A model generated the notes under the pieces. It searched no databases. It saw only the letters and a list, made by a program, of their open reading frames with translations, and was not told where the DNA came from. From Lepas anatifera (taxonomy: Eukaryota; Arthropoda; Thecostraca; Lepadidae): DNA of 64,000 nt. Shown piece after piece: positions 22,325 to 33,987 of this stretch. Numbering within the stretch: position 1 is the stretch's first letter; each line of letters opens with the position of its first letter. The position numbers were made by a program, and so were the translations under genes. The stretch is taken from NCBI GenBank assembly GCA_034440635.1, contig JAOTON010000941.1, positions 1,035,683 to 1,099,682 on the forward strand. The letters run 5' to 3'.

Positions 22325-23510
22325 CTTAAGGTTAAGGTTAAGGTTAGGTATTATGGGCTGAGGTTAGACAGAGTCTATTTGACTGCCCACTTCATGGTAA
22401 GGACGTGTTAGGACATGATATGTTTGTCCAGCCTTGCTTTGAATGCATTAGTAGATGGCGCACTTATCACATGTTCAGGTAAAGAGTTCCACTTGTTTAC
22501 AACCCTGTTAGAGAAGAACTTGTTTCTTCTGAGATGTGTCATTTATCACATGTTCAGGTAAAGAGTTCCACTTGTTTACAACCCTGTTAGAGAAGAACTT
22601 GTTTCTTCTGAGATGTGTTGCCCTCTGCTTCTTTATCTTGAGAAAATGGCCTCGGGTACGTGATGGGTTCAAAACGAAGAAGTCGTCCGGATTTGTTCTC
22701 AATTTCCCTGTTAATATCTTGAAGGTCTCTATCATGTCTCCCCGATTCATCCTGTCCCTGATGGTTGTCATCTCCAGCTTCTTAAGGCGTTCTTCGTAGG
22801 GTAATTGACTTAAACCCTGGACTGTTTTTGTGCCCCTCCGTTGAACCTTTTCAAGTACATTCAAGTCTTGAATCAAATAGGGACCAACAGCCTGAACACA
22901 ATATTCAAGGTGTGGCCTTACATACACACTTAAACAGTGGTTTGAAGTTTTGCAGGGTCAGCTTGTCAAATGTTGTTTTAATTAGTCTGAGAGCCCCACT
23001 CGCTCGATTTGCAGCTTTTTTGCAATGCTCAGATGGTTTAAGATTTGATGTTATTGTAACTCCTATATCTCTTTCAGAGGTTGTTGTTTCCAATTGAATA
23101 ACTTTGTTGTCAGAGTTTGTCATGAAGTATCGGTGACCTGCATTGTGCTCTCCACAGTGCATAACCTTGCATTTTTTGCATTGAATTTTAAAAGCCACTT
23201 CTCAGACCACTTGCTGAGTGAGTCTAGATCTGTTTGGAGGGATCTGGCATCTTCGGATGTTGTTATTTGCCGGTAAATTTTACTGTCATCAGCAAACATC
23301 ATCATTTTGCATTTGACTATGCTCGGGAGCTCGTTCACAAATATGAGGAATAATGTGGGTCCCAGGACTGAACCTTGGGGTACGCCGTTGGTAACTTTAT
23401 TCCAACTGAACGTTTCACCTCTCACCGAGACTTGCTGCTCTCGATCAGTCAAGAAATCTTCGATCCAGTTCAAAATTTTATCTCTGATTCCATATGCTTT
23501 CAGCTAGGTA
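22325..23510 (-). pseudogene. CR1-like LINE, 3' part of the reverse transcriptase ORF (broken)
   Basis: On the minus strand the protein runs LKAYGIRDKI, NGVPQGSVLGPTLFLIFVNE, MMMFADDSKIYR (RT catalytic FADD), then SKWSEKWLLKFN, ERDIGVTI, FKTHFD-like blocks, YVRPHLEYC, VQRRGTK and a NKWNSLPEHV end. The natural stop is at 22408-22410 (..LDKHIMS). The reading is spread over three frames and a 79-bp duplication interrupts the C-terminus. The 3' end finishes in three copies of TTAAGG (22325-22345), a tail style typical of CR1/L2-type LINEs. The 5' part is missing, as in most LINE insertions. Confidence 0.88.
22465..22622. repeat. 79-bp tandem duplication inside the LINE
   Basis: TATCACATGTTCAGGTAAAG starts at 22465 and again at 22544, and the two units are nearly identical through GAGATGTGT. 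The duplication shifts the LINE frame (79 is not a multiple of three). Confidence 0.95.
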
Positions 23511-23574
23511 TGCTTATGATTCCATATGCTTTCACAGGTAGCTGCAAGGGTAAAAAGTTAATTTTTGTAATAAA

Positions 23575-23715
23575 ACTGATGATTACAAAAAACCGCGCCA
23601 AACAGGGATTTTGCAGATTACATATTTAGAATCTACGCATGAAATTGTATCAGAAACAAGAGAAACCCAATTAGGTGGTCTCCTCAATTTCTTGTACATC
23701 AGCTGAAGCAGGAGT
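23575..23715. repeat. Solo end of the long-inverted-end element
   Basis: It matches the right end of the element at 15589-18461: GGATTTTG..GA.TACATATTT, GAATCTACGCATGAA, TGTATCAGAAACAAG, AGGTGGTCTCCTCAATTT, TCAGCTGAAGC. No partner end is nearby. Confidence 0.75.
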
Positions 23716-23941
23716 CCTTGGTGTACTTGTTGGCAGGAAGAGCGCATAGGTGCTTTCGATTTTGTATAAGCCGATGATTGCGTGTGAATGTTTGGAGTCA
23801 TGTTTCTTCATGGGCATTTAAGCGAGAATTAGATGTATTATCGAAAATATTAGATAACTTATACACTTAATTATTCGGCAGGGAAATAAAACTTTTATTT
23901 TGTATTTCATGTTCTCTATCTTGTGTACTGATTTTAAGCCA
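23716..23941. other. Unassigned spacer
   Basis: Nothing recognisable. Confidence 0.4.
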
Positions 23942-24003
23942 AATTGATTGTTCCCCATTTTGGTGACACATTGGGTCACATGTGTCCCATGAGCCAACGG
24001 CGT

Positions 24004-25199
24004 TTAACCCTCGCCCTGGTGGGGGTGTTTGAACACCCCACTCGGGTTTTTTTCAACTTCATCAATTCCGCAACTTCCCTCAAAATTTTAAGGTTAGGTC
24101 ATCTCAGATCAGGTCACCAGTGCAGGTCAAGTGACCTCACCAAAAAATGTTTAAGGGGGCATAAGTAAAACACGAGTGAATCTATCGGATTGAAACCTAT
24201 ACCACATGATGGGCCCACCGAGTTCTACAACATGTATTCTGGGATTTTTTCATATCGATAAACCAAGGTCAAGTACGGACCATGACCTCTTCATTAAAAA
24301 TACAGGGCAAAAACAGAAATTTGGCTGTATTTTTGTAGATACAGCTGAGAATACCTTCATATCCTAAAAAAATCATAGTATCCTGGGCTCCTTTTCAGAT
24401 TCATGTAGCAATTTTTGACCTGTGACCTCTGAGAGGTCATCTGGGGCTACTTAAGTAGTTTTTAGACTTGGTCAATAACTTTGCCCGAAATGAAGATACA
24501 GCTTTTGTTTTGATATCATTGGGTTTGGATTGCTATTGCGAATCGATTCCATATTGACTATGCTAGGTTAAAAAGTGACCTTGATCTGACCTGAGGTCAG
24601 GTCTTTTTTGTTTTGACTTAGTATGGTCATATTATACACCATTCGATTTGCCGTGACAAGAGGAGGCGAATGGTACCTAAACATGATTATAACTCGACTC
24701 ACTCCGTCAGACGCTAGAGCCTAAAAACTCTGCTCAAATTCCCACTTTCCAGTGGTCGAAAACCTGCCATTTTGGCTTCTAATGGTGGGCAGGTGGGCAG
24801 GTGACAAAATCACCTGATATGTTTTTCAGACCAATGACGGAGCAACTACCACAATTTGATTGTAATTTGAGCTGCATATTTTTAAAGCTAGAATGGTCCG
24901 GGTATCTTTGGTTCCTACTCGCAAACGTGCCACACTTTGGCCTGGGCTGGTGACATTTATGGTTCGACGTTTTATGGTGCACACTGGACACTTTTGCCCT
25001 GCCACTTTCTTTGACCTGTCATGACCTCAATATTGACCTTAGCCAAAAAGTGACTAATATAGTTTTTGAATTTGTATAAGCTATCCACCAGCGTTCGCGC
25101 TTTTTCGCTATCCTGCATAGGGGACGGGTTCGAGGGGAGTGTTCAAACACCCCCTACCAGGGTGAAGGTGGCTCGGAGGCCCACCGGGGTGCAGGTTAA
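24004..25199. mobile_element. Family-A element, best-preserved copy, nested in family C
   Basis: It begins TTAACCCTCGCCCTGGTGGG followed by a hairpin (GGGTGTTTGAACACCCC) and ends with the mirrored hairpin (GTGTTCAAACAC), a GGTGAAGGTGGCTC block and GCAGGTTAA. TTAA is present at both ends. The host reads CCAACGGCG/TTTAA before and TTAATGAATTACGG after, against CAACGGCATTTAATGTACTACGG in the empty copy at 27225, so TTAA was duplicated on insertion. It has no transposase. Confidence 0.8.
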
Positions 25200-25328
25200 T
25201 GAATTACGGCCAAACTTAATTTTTCGGTATATTTTGTGATCTATCTCAAGACAGGACCTGATAGAGCAACATAAAGGCCTGTTTCGGAATGGTCGCGGCA
25301 AGCACTTTCAAATGATGTATGATTTGAT

Positions 25329-26232
25329 TTAACCCGCGCCCCACCGGGGGTCCGGCGCCACCTTGCCCACCGGGGGCCATCGATGGCCTCTAACTCCGAA
25401 ATATGGGCGTTAGCGCAAATCTGCAAGTGCAATGAAGCTTGCGTGAATTCAGTAGAAATTCTTGCATGTTTTAGTGTCAGGTCATGGTTTGACCTCAGGG
25501 TCAATTGGTCAGATCGGCTATTTTCACTCAAATATGCAATGATTGAGCAAACTGGGCTAACTCTTATGTCATTAGAGCTATTGAGGCCTGGTAAGTACAT
25601 TTGATAGCAATTGCCGTCTTTTCCGCTATGTGGAACGTAAAGACCTCCCGCCAGTGGTTTGCCTCCAGGGTCCTCGTGACCTAATATGACCTGGGTCTGA
25701 AGGTCGAAGTGACCTTGCCGTTATCAAATGAAAGCCGTGACAGCAACACGTGGTGTTTGTTTCCGCTCTAGCTTAATTAGGTAAAGTTATTGCCAAATAC
25801 TGTTTTTGACCTCTGGTGTTGGATGACCTTGGAAAGTCAGGGCAATATGCCCCTGGGATCCGTGAAGGGTGTCCAAAACGTTGTTCTGGCAGTCTGGTAT
25901 TTGCAATCATTTTTGTGGCTTTTATTCTGAAAAACTTTTCCTATGCTTTTCCAATGGGAGAGGTCGCCTCGTGCCTGACCTCAGGGCACGAAATCGAAAA
26001 TCCCGGATATACACCTTGTAGACCCTGGAGGGGTTTGAGTGTGGAGTTTCAATCGATCGACTTTGAAATGTGCTCTTCGGTCTAAGTGAAATGTGCCTCG
26101 TCTGGTGCCTGACCTTGGGTGACCCGGGGTAAAATTTCAGGGATGATGGGAAATGATGGTGGGGTGGCCTCACTGCGGTGCTGCCTCGTGTTTTCGCTAT
26201 CCGACCTTGGGGGCCTGTCCCCGGTGGGTTAA
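25329..26232. mobile_element. Family-B element nested in family C
   Basis: The ends are TTAACCCGCGCCCCACCGGG and GTCCCCGGTGGGTTAA. The interior is collinear with the family-B copies at 38996-39994 and 49562-50586, with small deletions. TTAA stands at both ends and the family-C host resumes directly afterwards (CACGATTCGGT, matching CGTGATTCGGT at 26589). Confidence 0.75.
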
Positions 26233-26600
26233 CACGATTCGGTTGACGGGAGAGAATATCATTCTGCTAACCTCAGGATACCAAGGATCTGACGTTGGGT
26301 TCAGCAGCCTCTGGAGCCTGAACCAAGCTGTGCCCCGCAAAAAACCGTGAGCTGGTTTTGTGTTTCACGTTTTTGGGCTTGTGCACCAAATTTAACCCGA
26401 ATCGATCGTCCCCGATTTTGGTGATACGTTGGGTCCCATATCAAAGCCAATGGCATTTCATGCTTACGGCCAAAACGGATTTTCCTCACATTTTGTGCTT
26501 TATTTTAGGAATAGGACAGAAAACAGCAATATAAAAACCTGTTTCGAAATTGTCTCATCAATAGCTTGTCAATGATATATGGTTTACCGTGATTCGGTCT

Positions 26601-27168
26601 CTTAAACATGTTCCGGTATTTTTTATATCGATGACCTAAGGTCAGGTACGAGCCATGACCTCTCCATTGGAAACACGTGGGAAAAATAGTGTTAACTGAA
26701 TAACTTAGTAACGGATAGTGATAGAGCGTTTATGTTAACTGCACTATATTTGCCTTGTTTTTGCAGTTCTAACGATATGCATTTTATCTAATTTGACCTT
26801 GTCCCGACCTCAGGTCAGGTCAAATCCTTGATTTTACCTAGCAAGGTCATATCATATATCATTCGATTTGGCTTGCTGCGAGAATTCATATCGTTCAAAT
26901 TGTTTTGCTCTATCTGCATTTGTTCGGATGTAATGAACGAAATCCTTCATTTACATGTTATCCCTATGACAGCATGTTTTGACCTCTAGTGACCTTACAT
27001 GTGACCTGACAAAAACGGCTAAATATTTTCGATGGAGAAGTAGATGGGCTACCCAACTCCGTTTACCGTTTTTTGCTACCTAGCGAAGTTCTCGAGATCT
27101 TAGGGGGCGGATACCCGCCCCCCCGTAAAAGCAAGGGTGGCTCAGACCCCCGCCAATGTGCGTGTTAA
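26601..27168. mobile_element. 5'-truncated family-A/D element
   Basis: It contains the family-A blocks ATATCGATGACCTAAGGTCA, GACCTCTCCATTGG and ATCATTCGATTTGGC, and ends with a family-D type end (GGGTGGCTCAGACCCCCG, GTGCGTGTTAA, TTAA at 27165-27168). Confidence 0.6.
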
Positions 27169-27669
27169 CCGGAATCGATTATTCCCGATTTTGGTGATCC
27201 GTTGAGTCCCATCTTAAAGTCAACGGCATTTAATGTACTACGGCCAAAACTGATTTTTTCGGTATATTGTGTGCCCTATCTCGCGAACACGACGTTAGAG
27301 AGCAATATAAAGACATTTTCGAGGAACGGTCTCGACAAGGGCTTTATAATGATGCATCGTTTGAGGTGATTATGGACATCCCGAATATGTGAATATCTGA
27401 ATATCGAATATGAATCTGACATCTGAATATCGAATGTCAAACTCCTGCTGTCTTCACGGACATTTGGTTTTGTGGGTTATGAGGAAGTAATTCTCAAAAG
27501 TGATAATTGTGCGGATTTTACATTGTTCTACATCGCTAGGCATCAAGCATACCTCAGTAATTACACTGTTCTACCTTCAGTCTCCTTGCTTCCGGTGAAC
27601 AAAAGCAGTGCACCACTTCACAAACCAAGTAGTGTATAACCATAATTTCAGCTAAATAAGCACAAATCT
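27169..27669. repeat. Family-C copy 3 and unassigned tail
   Basis: 27169-27370 is family C. From 27385 there is a short run of GAATATC-type repeats (GAATATCTGAATATCGAATAT), then unassigned sequence to 27669. Confidence 0.6.
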
Positions 27670-27863
27670 TTAACACGCGCATTGACGGGGGTCTGAGCCA
27701 CATTCGCTTCGACGGGGGGGCGGGAACCCGCTCCCCTAAGATCTTGAGAGCCACGCTAGATAGCGAAAAACGACAATCGGAGTTGGATAGCCCATTCAAA
27801 TCTCTATGGGAAAAATTTGCATATATGCAAATTCAAACGAAAATATATTTTTGTCACATTTAA
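27670..27863. mobile_element. Family-D TTAA element end
   Basis: It opens TTAACACGCGCATTGACGGG, continues GGTCTGAGCCACATTCGC and a GC-rich hairpin, and abuts the TTAA of the next family-B element. Confidence 0.55.
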
Positions 27864-28620
27864 CCCTGCCCCAACCGGGGGCCGTCCGTGCCCCCCCCTA
27901 AGGCTTTTTCGGGATAGCAAAAAAACGACGAGGCGCAGCACCGCGGTTGAGGACTCTATCTCTCACCCCATCATTTTTCCACCATCCCTGATATTTTTAA
28001 CCCGAGCCACCCATGGCCAGGTCACCAGGCGAGGTCAACCAAGGTCACCTCACTTCAACTTTTGAGCTCTATAAGAGCTACATTTCTAAGTCGATCGATT
28101 TGAAACCTGCTAAACTTCATGACCCCTCCAGGGTCTACAAGATTTAGTTTACAACGTCACTGGGTACGTCTTGTCACTGGCTTTCATTTGATATACAACA
28201 AGGTCACTTTTTGACCTTTCGTGACCTCAGGTCATATTAGGTCACGAGGTGACCTCTAGAGGTCAAACCACTGACGGGAGGTCATTACGTTCCACATAGC
28301 AGAAAAAGGTCTATCATTTTTCAATCAAATGTACTTTACTAGATCTCAATAGCTCTAATGGCATAAGAGTTATGCCCAGTTTGCTTAAGCAGTGCATATT
28401 TGAGTGAAAATAGCCTATCTTGACTTAACTTGACCTCTGGAGGTCAAGCCATTGACCTGAGCGCTCAAACATGTGTAGTTATTACTTACTGAATTCACGC
28501 GAGCTTTCTAATGCACTTTGCAGATTTGCACTTACCCCCATATTTTCGGAGTTAAAGGGGGCCATTGATGGCCTCCGGTGGGCGAAGGTGGCACCGGATC
28601 CCCGGTGGGGCGCGGGTTAA
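27860..28620. mobile_element. Family-B element with internal deletion
   Basis: TTAA at 27860-27863 is followed by CCCTGCCCCAACCGGGGG and at the other end by CGGTGGGGCGCGGGTTAA (28617-28620). The interior is collinear with the roughly 1-kb family-B copies but lacks the central block around GGTCAAAACAGTATTTTGAC. Confidence 0.8.
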
Positions 28621-28704
28621 GGTCACTAGAGACCATGGCATGCCACCATACGGATACCATGTAAATGAAGGTTTTTCAGTCATTACATCTGAAACAGTAG
28701 ATAT

Positions 28705-29340
28705 AGAAAGGGTCACAGCCAGAGCTTTGGTATGGGGGGCACACCACATTTGAGGGGCACCCCAGGAGAAAAGGCACTTCTAACATAAAATCAAAACTTG
28801 CTATTTCTTAGTTTGTATCTATTTTGGGCACCTCTGGTCGTAGAAAAATTCAAATCAAGCATTGTCGGCGAAATAAAACTCGACTAAACCCGGAAAAAGG
28901 GAAAAATACCCCAAAATCTCATAAACGTGGCAAACACGACTGTTTTAGATAGATTTAAGGACAAGGCATCCAACTTGTGGAGGCATTTAACAGAGAAATC
29001 AGCGGAGCCTGTGACATTTGTTTTGTACAGCCTAAAACACATTGGAGACGAAAGTTAATTTGCTACGCCCACTGGTTTTGTCGTGACGAGGGACCCTCGT
29101 TGAACATGGTCGTTCCACAAGGGCGTGAGAGGAGGAGTGGTATAGTGACATTGAGATAATCAAATTTTTGCTGCCGGCATAATTTGAGAGACACCTTTCA
29201 ACGCGTTTGTAAAGGGTCATTTTTTCAATGATCGGCCTCAGTAGGAGTAAAGAAAAGGTAAACAGGCCAGTGGTTTGGATGGGGATGGTGTGGGAGGGGT
29301 GAAAAGGTGCAGAAACTAGTTTCTCTTTTTTCATGCAATT
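28705..29340. mobile_element. hAT-type element copy 1, left part
   Basis: The left end (GGGTCACAGCCAGAGCTTTG) is a diverged form of the CAGGGGCGCAGCCAG end at 38916. The following sequence (GGGGGGCACACCAC, GGGGCACCCCAGGAGAAAA, TTTTGGGCACCTCTGG, CAAGCATTGTCGG) matches copy 2 and passes the point where copy 2 carries a nested family-B element, so it shows the empty site. It is cut at about 29340 by the LINE-containing insertion. Confidence 0.75.
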
Positions 29341-29768
29341 TTATTGCTAGAAAAGGTCCGTCTCCCATTTAAACGGGTAGCCAGGCGTGCCCCCTCCGCG
29401 ATCCCAACGACAACAGTACCCTTACGTTAACACCACCAGAACATAAAATATTACAAGTCGCGGCACGCCCTGCTAGGAAAAAGAAAGTAACTTAAAGAAA
29501 GCATAATAAATATCATACTATTAGTAAAAACTGCCAGTAGTAGCTCCCTGTAAATATACAGGGAGCAGGAATACAGGTCTATTTAGGTTAAATGCACAAT
29601 AATTTAGCTCATTACCGGTTAGATTGTTAGTCTTTTTCCAAACGGGACTACCCAAAACTGGAGATTCATGTTAGCCCCTCCGAGATTCTGGCGAAAAGAT
29701 AGAGGCCTAGTAACATTCGCCAGAGAACTCGGAAGACAGTAAGCAAATTAGGGCAGAGATGCAGGCAT
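29341..29768. other. Unassigned sequence inside the insertion that splits hAT copy 1
   Basis: No gene is seen between the element sequence and the microsatellite block. Confidence 0.4.
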
Positions 29769-29880
29769 AGGCAAGCAAGCAAGCAAGCAAGCAGGCAAAT
29801 TAGCAAGCAAGCGCAGCAGGGAGTCAGACACGCACGCACGCACGCACGCACGCCGACATACACACACACACACACACCCC

Positions 29881-29941
<61 letters not shown>

Positions 29942-29945
29942 CACA

Positions 29946-30008
<63 letters not shown>

Positions 30009-30062
30009 CCGAATTCACGCACGCACGCCTGCATACACATCCACACACACGCGCACGTACAC
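29769..30062. repeat. Compound microsatellite: (GCAA)n, (ACGC)n, (AC)n
   Basis: GCAA-type repeats (about 29769-29812), ACGC repeats (29830-29852) and long AC runs (29862-29876, 29885-29940, 29952-30006) follow one another, with AC-rich sequence to about 30200. Long open frames of alternating Cys and Val on the minus strand are products of this repeat, not genes. Confidence 0.98.
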
Positions 30063-30254
30063 ACCCACACACACCGAGTACCGCAGTCACCCACCCAAGC
30101 ACGGCAGACATCCACCTTCCCACCCACAAGTACTCCCTCTCGCCCACCTACAAGCACACTATCCCACTCACATACACGCACGCCCACACCCACACACATT
30201 GTGCTCTGGTACATCATCACCACCATCAGCGCCGGTCATCGAGGCTCATTATTA

Positions 30255-32595
30255 AGAATTCTATAATTGCAAAAGAATACTTCTCTGATATATTTTTAAG
30301 CACGTTTGTTTAGAGGAACTTCCGTTATACATTTAAAGGTTGGACATATAGTTTTGTTCCAAATTTCAGGTGCAGAGCATGCCAGAGCAAATTTCCTATA
30401 ATTTATTGTAGCCTAAGGTATTTCAAAGTGTCTAATCAATCTCGTATTAGTTGTTCTGTATTTCTGAAAAAGAGACGATATCACATCTGGCATTGTACCA
30501 TCCAATACTTTCGGCAATATAATAACTTTTTGTTCTGAGACTAGTTCAAGGAATTTAAGTATTTTTAATTTTAGAAACAGTTCATTTGTGTGGTAATAAT
30601 AGGGTTTTTTGTCGATGATTCGAATAGCACGTTTCTGTAATTTGATGATCTTATCTAGAGTGGATTCGTAATTACTACCCCAAACCATTGCACAATAATT
30701 TAGATGGGGCAATATAAAGGTGTCATACAAATGAGTGAGTTCGTGCGATGATAGGAAATACTTGGCTCTGCTCATGATTCCTAAATTTCTACTTATAATC
30801 GAAGACACATGAAGGATGTGTGAATTCCACTTAAGCTTTTCGTCAATATAATCGCCAAGATACTTTACAGTTTCTTCACGTTTAAGCTGCATTCCATTTA
30901 GTCTTACATCAAAATTTCTAATGTTAGCGCTAGAATAAAGCTGATAATGAGATTTTGAAGCATTTAGAGACAAACGATTGGACTGAAACCATTTTGACAC
31001 TTCTGGAAGAACTTTATGGATTTTTGACTGTACACTTCTCACATCATCCCCCGAGATTATAATAGCAGTATCATCTGCAAATAAGTAAAATCTAGTTTCA
31101 ATGGACACTCGATACAGATCATTAAAATATATAATAAATAATAGTGGTCCTAGTATTGATCCTTGTGGTACTCCCGTCCTTAATTGTTTTGCATGAGAGA
31201 TGACCCCCTTAATTTTAGTCCTCTGAAATCTGTTAGTTAGATATGAAGAAATAATATTATACAATTTACCCTTAATACCAATGTGATATAATTTTTGCAA
31301 TAGTATGCCTAGACTAACCGTATCGAATGCTTTTTTCAAGTCTAAATAAATTCCACATGATGTGTTACCCTTTTCTAAAGATTTTGTTACGCTGTCGTAA
31401 AGATGTACCAGAGGCATGTACGTACTATGCTTTTTTCTAAAGCCGAACTGAAATGAATATAAGATGTTATTTTCGATCAAATAATCAGAGATATATTGGT
31501 ATAGTACCCGTTCCAAAATTTTGGAGAAGATGGGTAACAATGAAATGAGTCTATAGTTCGTAAATCTATCTTTTTCACCTGATTTAAATATAGGGACCAC
31601 TACTGCTTCTTTTAACATCTTTGGGAATACACCTTTCTTAAGACATAGGTTGAACAAATAAGTCATTAATCAAATTACAAAGACAACTTTTATATGTACG
31701 ATGCAGAATCTTTGTGCTAATTCCATCAATGCCACCACCCACTTGTTTTAGTGATTTGATATTTTCTATCTGTTGTTGGTTTGTTGAAAATTCAGCCGTA
31801 AATGGTGGGTGTGAGTAATCTTCGAGATATTCTATAGGATTTATGTTCGAAACAGGCATGTCTTTTTCAAGTGTTGATCCAATTGTAGCAAAAAAATCGT
31901 TAAATCATTCGTCACATCTTTGTGCTCCCCGGAACTATTATCAAAAAACACAGAGGGATATGATGTACTTTTCACAGTGTTTTGATTCATAATTTCATCC
32001 AAAAGTTTCCACGTTTGTTTTCCATCCCCCTTATGAGCTTCAAACTCAGACATGTAGTATTTCCTCTTACTTTCCTTAATAATTTTAGTCAGGTAGCTTC
32101 TATAAAGTTTATATTTATTTTCATGTTGTCTCAGCACAGGATCATATTCACTATTTGTTTTTTTCTATTTTTGTGTGAAATATACCTATGATACAGTTTG
32201 TTCTTATAATTTATAGACGCTAGTATCCCTGGAGAAATCCACGGTTTAATGGGAGTTTTTCTTCTACATGGTTTAAATGATTTCGAAAATTTATCAATTC
32301 CAGTTTTATAAGTATTTATAAGAACTTCAAAAGCCTCATCAGGATCATTGATGTTTTGAAAATTGGCTAATTCCGAAACAATATAATCATTGAGTTCTTT
32401 TTCTTTGGACCAGTCTAAAGTCTTTATCATAATTGCCGTTTTTGTATTAACTAATCTTTTTTAAAGTTATATATATAGGTAAATGATCAGATATATCAGT
32501 TACAATTATACCTGAATGTGCAACTTGATCTGTATTACTGACAAAAAGTTATCCAATAAGGTATGGGAATTTGATGCAAACCTAGTTGCTACTTG
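30255..32595 (-). pseudogene. Non-LTR retrotransposon (CR1/L2/Jockey-like) ORF2, 5'-truncated with frameshifts
   Basis: Read on the minus strand from 32595: the end of the endonuclease domain (TDISDHLPIY), then linker segments (WSKEKELNDYIVSEL, KPWISPGIL, KRKYYMSEFEAHKGDGKQTW) in shifted frames, then the reverse transcriptase in one long open frame of 417 codons (31666-30413). RT motifs are visible: VVPIFKSGEKDRFTNYR, ISLLPIFSKILERVL, FGFRKKHST, YLDLKKAFDTV, TGVPQGSILGPLLFIIY and the catalytic YLFADDTAI. The C-terminal KIIKLQKRAIRII and NTRLIRH blocks follow, with remnants (RKFALACSAPEIWN) in another frame to about 30260. Frame breaks near 32135, 31850 and 31650 make it inactive. It is inserted in hAT copy 1. 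Confidence 0.92.
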
Positions 32596-32614
32596 CCTAG
32601 TTGCAAACCTAGTA

Positions 32615-33805
32615 CTAATTTAAATAAATTAGTAGAAATCCTGGTTTAGGGGACTGTGCTCTGAGCTCAGGGGCATATGCCTTTTTAGCACCCTTCTCCG
32701 GAATCCACCAGTATAACAGGCAATTTAAGTAATCAGGGGTGCCGAGGCATCAAAAGCCGTTTTAGCGATGACATTCCTCGTTAGCTCCATTTTATAAGGG
32801 GAGTTTGCATTTTGTTCTTATTCCCCATATGTCCAAGACCAGCTTAGCCCCTATTTCTTAGCTCAGCCCCCATCCCCAGTATGGATCAGAGCCCTCCAGA
32901 GCAGCTGCCTCCCAGTTGTGCCCTCAGGGACTAGACAAGCTCAGTGGCCCTCCGAGATGATGGAAGTTGGCCATCTGTTCTTATTCTCTGTGTATTTAAG
33001 ACTAGCTCAGGGGACCACTGATGTAGATCAGAGCCCCGCCAGAGCAGCTCATACTTCGCCCAGAGACTAGACTAGCTCAGTGGCTCAAGAGATGGGGTTT
33101 ATTAGACTGCCTCAATGGGCCCCATATAGACTCATATGGCCCTGAACCAGCTCAAGTAGCCCAGAATGATTTAAGGTGCCAGATCACCTCAGGGGGTCTC
33201 AGGCCAACGTAAGGGGCTCTCACAAGCTCAGCACCCCGACCAGCTCAAGGTACCTCCAGGGCCCTCACAAGCTCAAGATGCCCCCAGGACCCAGATCCGC
33301 TCTTGGGCCCCAGATCAGCTCTTAGGACCAAAATCAGTTCAGGGTTCCCAAGTCAGGTCAGGGGGCCTGATCAAGTCAGGGGCACTAAATCAGCTCAGTA
33401 GCCCTTTATCAACTCAGAGATTCCTCACCAGCACTGGGCCAATCAGCTCAGGAGCCCCAAGCTGCTCAGGGGACACCAGATCGGCTCATAGGGCACCAGA
33501 TCAGCTTGGAGGACAAGTGATCAGCTCAGTAGTCCCCGACCAGCTCGGGCGTATCAGATCAAGTTAGGAGGCACTTTATCAGCTCAGGAGCCCCATACCA
33601 GCTCAGGGGCCCTCATCAGCCTCGGTGGGCTCAGCTCAGCTCAGGCCCCAGAGCTGCCCAGGAAATCACGTTATCAATTCAGGGGACCCGGATTAGCTTA
33701 AACAGCATAATATTAGCTCAGGGGGCACCAGGCTAGCTCAGAAGGTATCAGATGAGCTCAGGAGGCACAATGATGGCTCAGGGGGCACCGGATTGATTGG
33801 GGACA
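32615..33805. mobile_element. hAT-type element copy 1, right part with degenerate minisatellite
   Basis: From AATTAGTAGAAATCCTGGTT onward it is collinear with 40548 onward in copy 2. After about 33040 it becomes a degenerate tandem repeat built on CAGCTCAGGGGCACCAGAT-like units of about 18-24 bp. The element breaks off near 33805 without a right end. Confidence 0.8.
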
Positions 33806-33827
33806 AGACACTGATGATGCGGGAAAG

Positions 33828-33987
33828 GTTAAAAATCCTATTGGCCTTACCCTAAATCTTCAGGATGACAACACTCCCGCACGGCGGGACATTCCCAAGG
33901 GGGTCGTTGCTACTGCGTTTCAGTCCCTGCCATTGGACAAAAGCACAGTTGTCGCTCCCACTCTCTGTAGACCATCGGAAACAGATA
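33828..33987 (+). pseudogene. Coding remnant upstream of the PHD finger, interrupted by the foldback element
   Basis: The plus strand is open and protein-like over about 53 codons (VKNPIGLTLNLQDD, then ARRDIPKGVVATAFQSLP, LCRPSETDNVH). It stops at the exact insertion point of the foldback element and resumes at 37850 with a Cys-rich PHD-type segment. I read the two parts as one former ORF. Confidence 0.5.

Larger units (their letters stand above)
23942..26600. mobile_element. Family-C repeat, first copy split by two nested TTAA elements, second copy at 26370-26600
   Basis: Family C has the order ATTG.TCCCCATTTTGGTGA, GGGTC.CAT, CCAACGGC.TTTAAT, ACGGCCAAA, TTTTTCGGTATATT, CAATATAAAGACCTGTTTCG, AATGATGTATG.TTTGA. 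It can be read across 23942-24003, 25200-25328 and 26233-26250 once the two insertions are skipped. A second copy runs uninterrupted at 26370-26600 and a third at 27169-27370. Those two copies give the unoccupied forms of the insertion sites. Confidence 0.7.

Noticed and set aside
22325..22345. Telomeric repeat seed (TTAAGG x3)
   Set aside because: It sits at the 3' end of a LINE, where short tandem tails are expected, and is only three units long.
29666..30226. Long minus-strand open frames rich in Cys-Val repeats
   Set aside because: They are translations of the (AC)n microsatellite and carry no independent coding signal.
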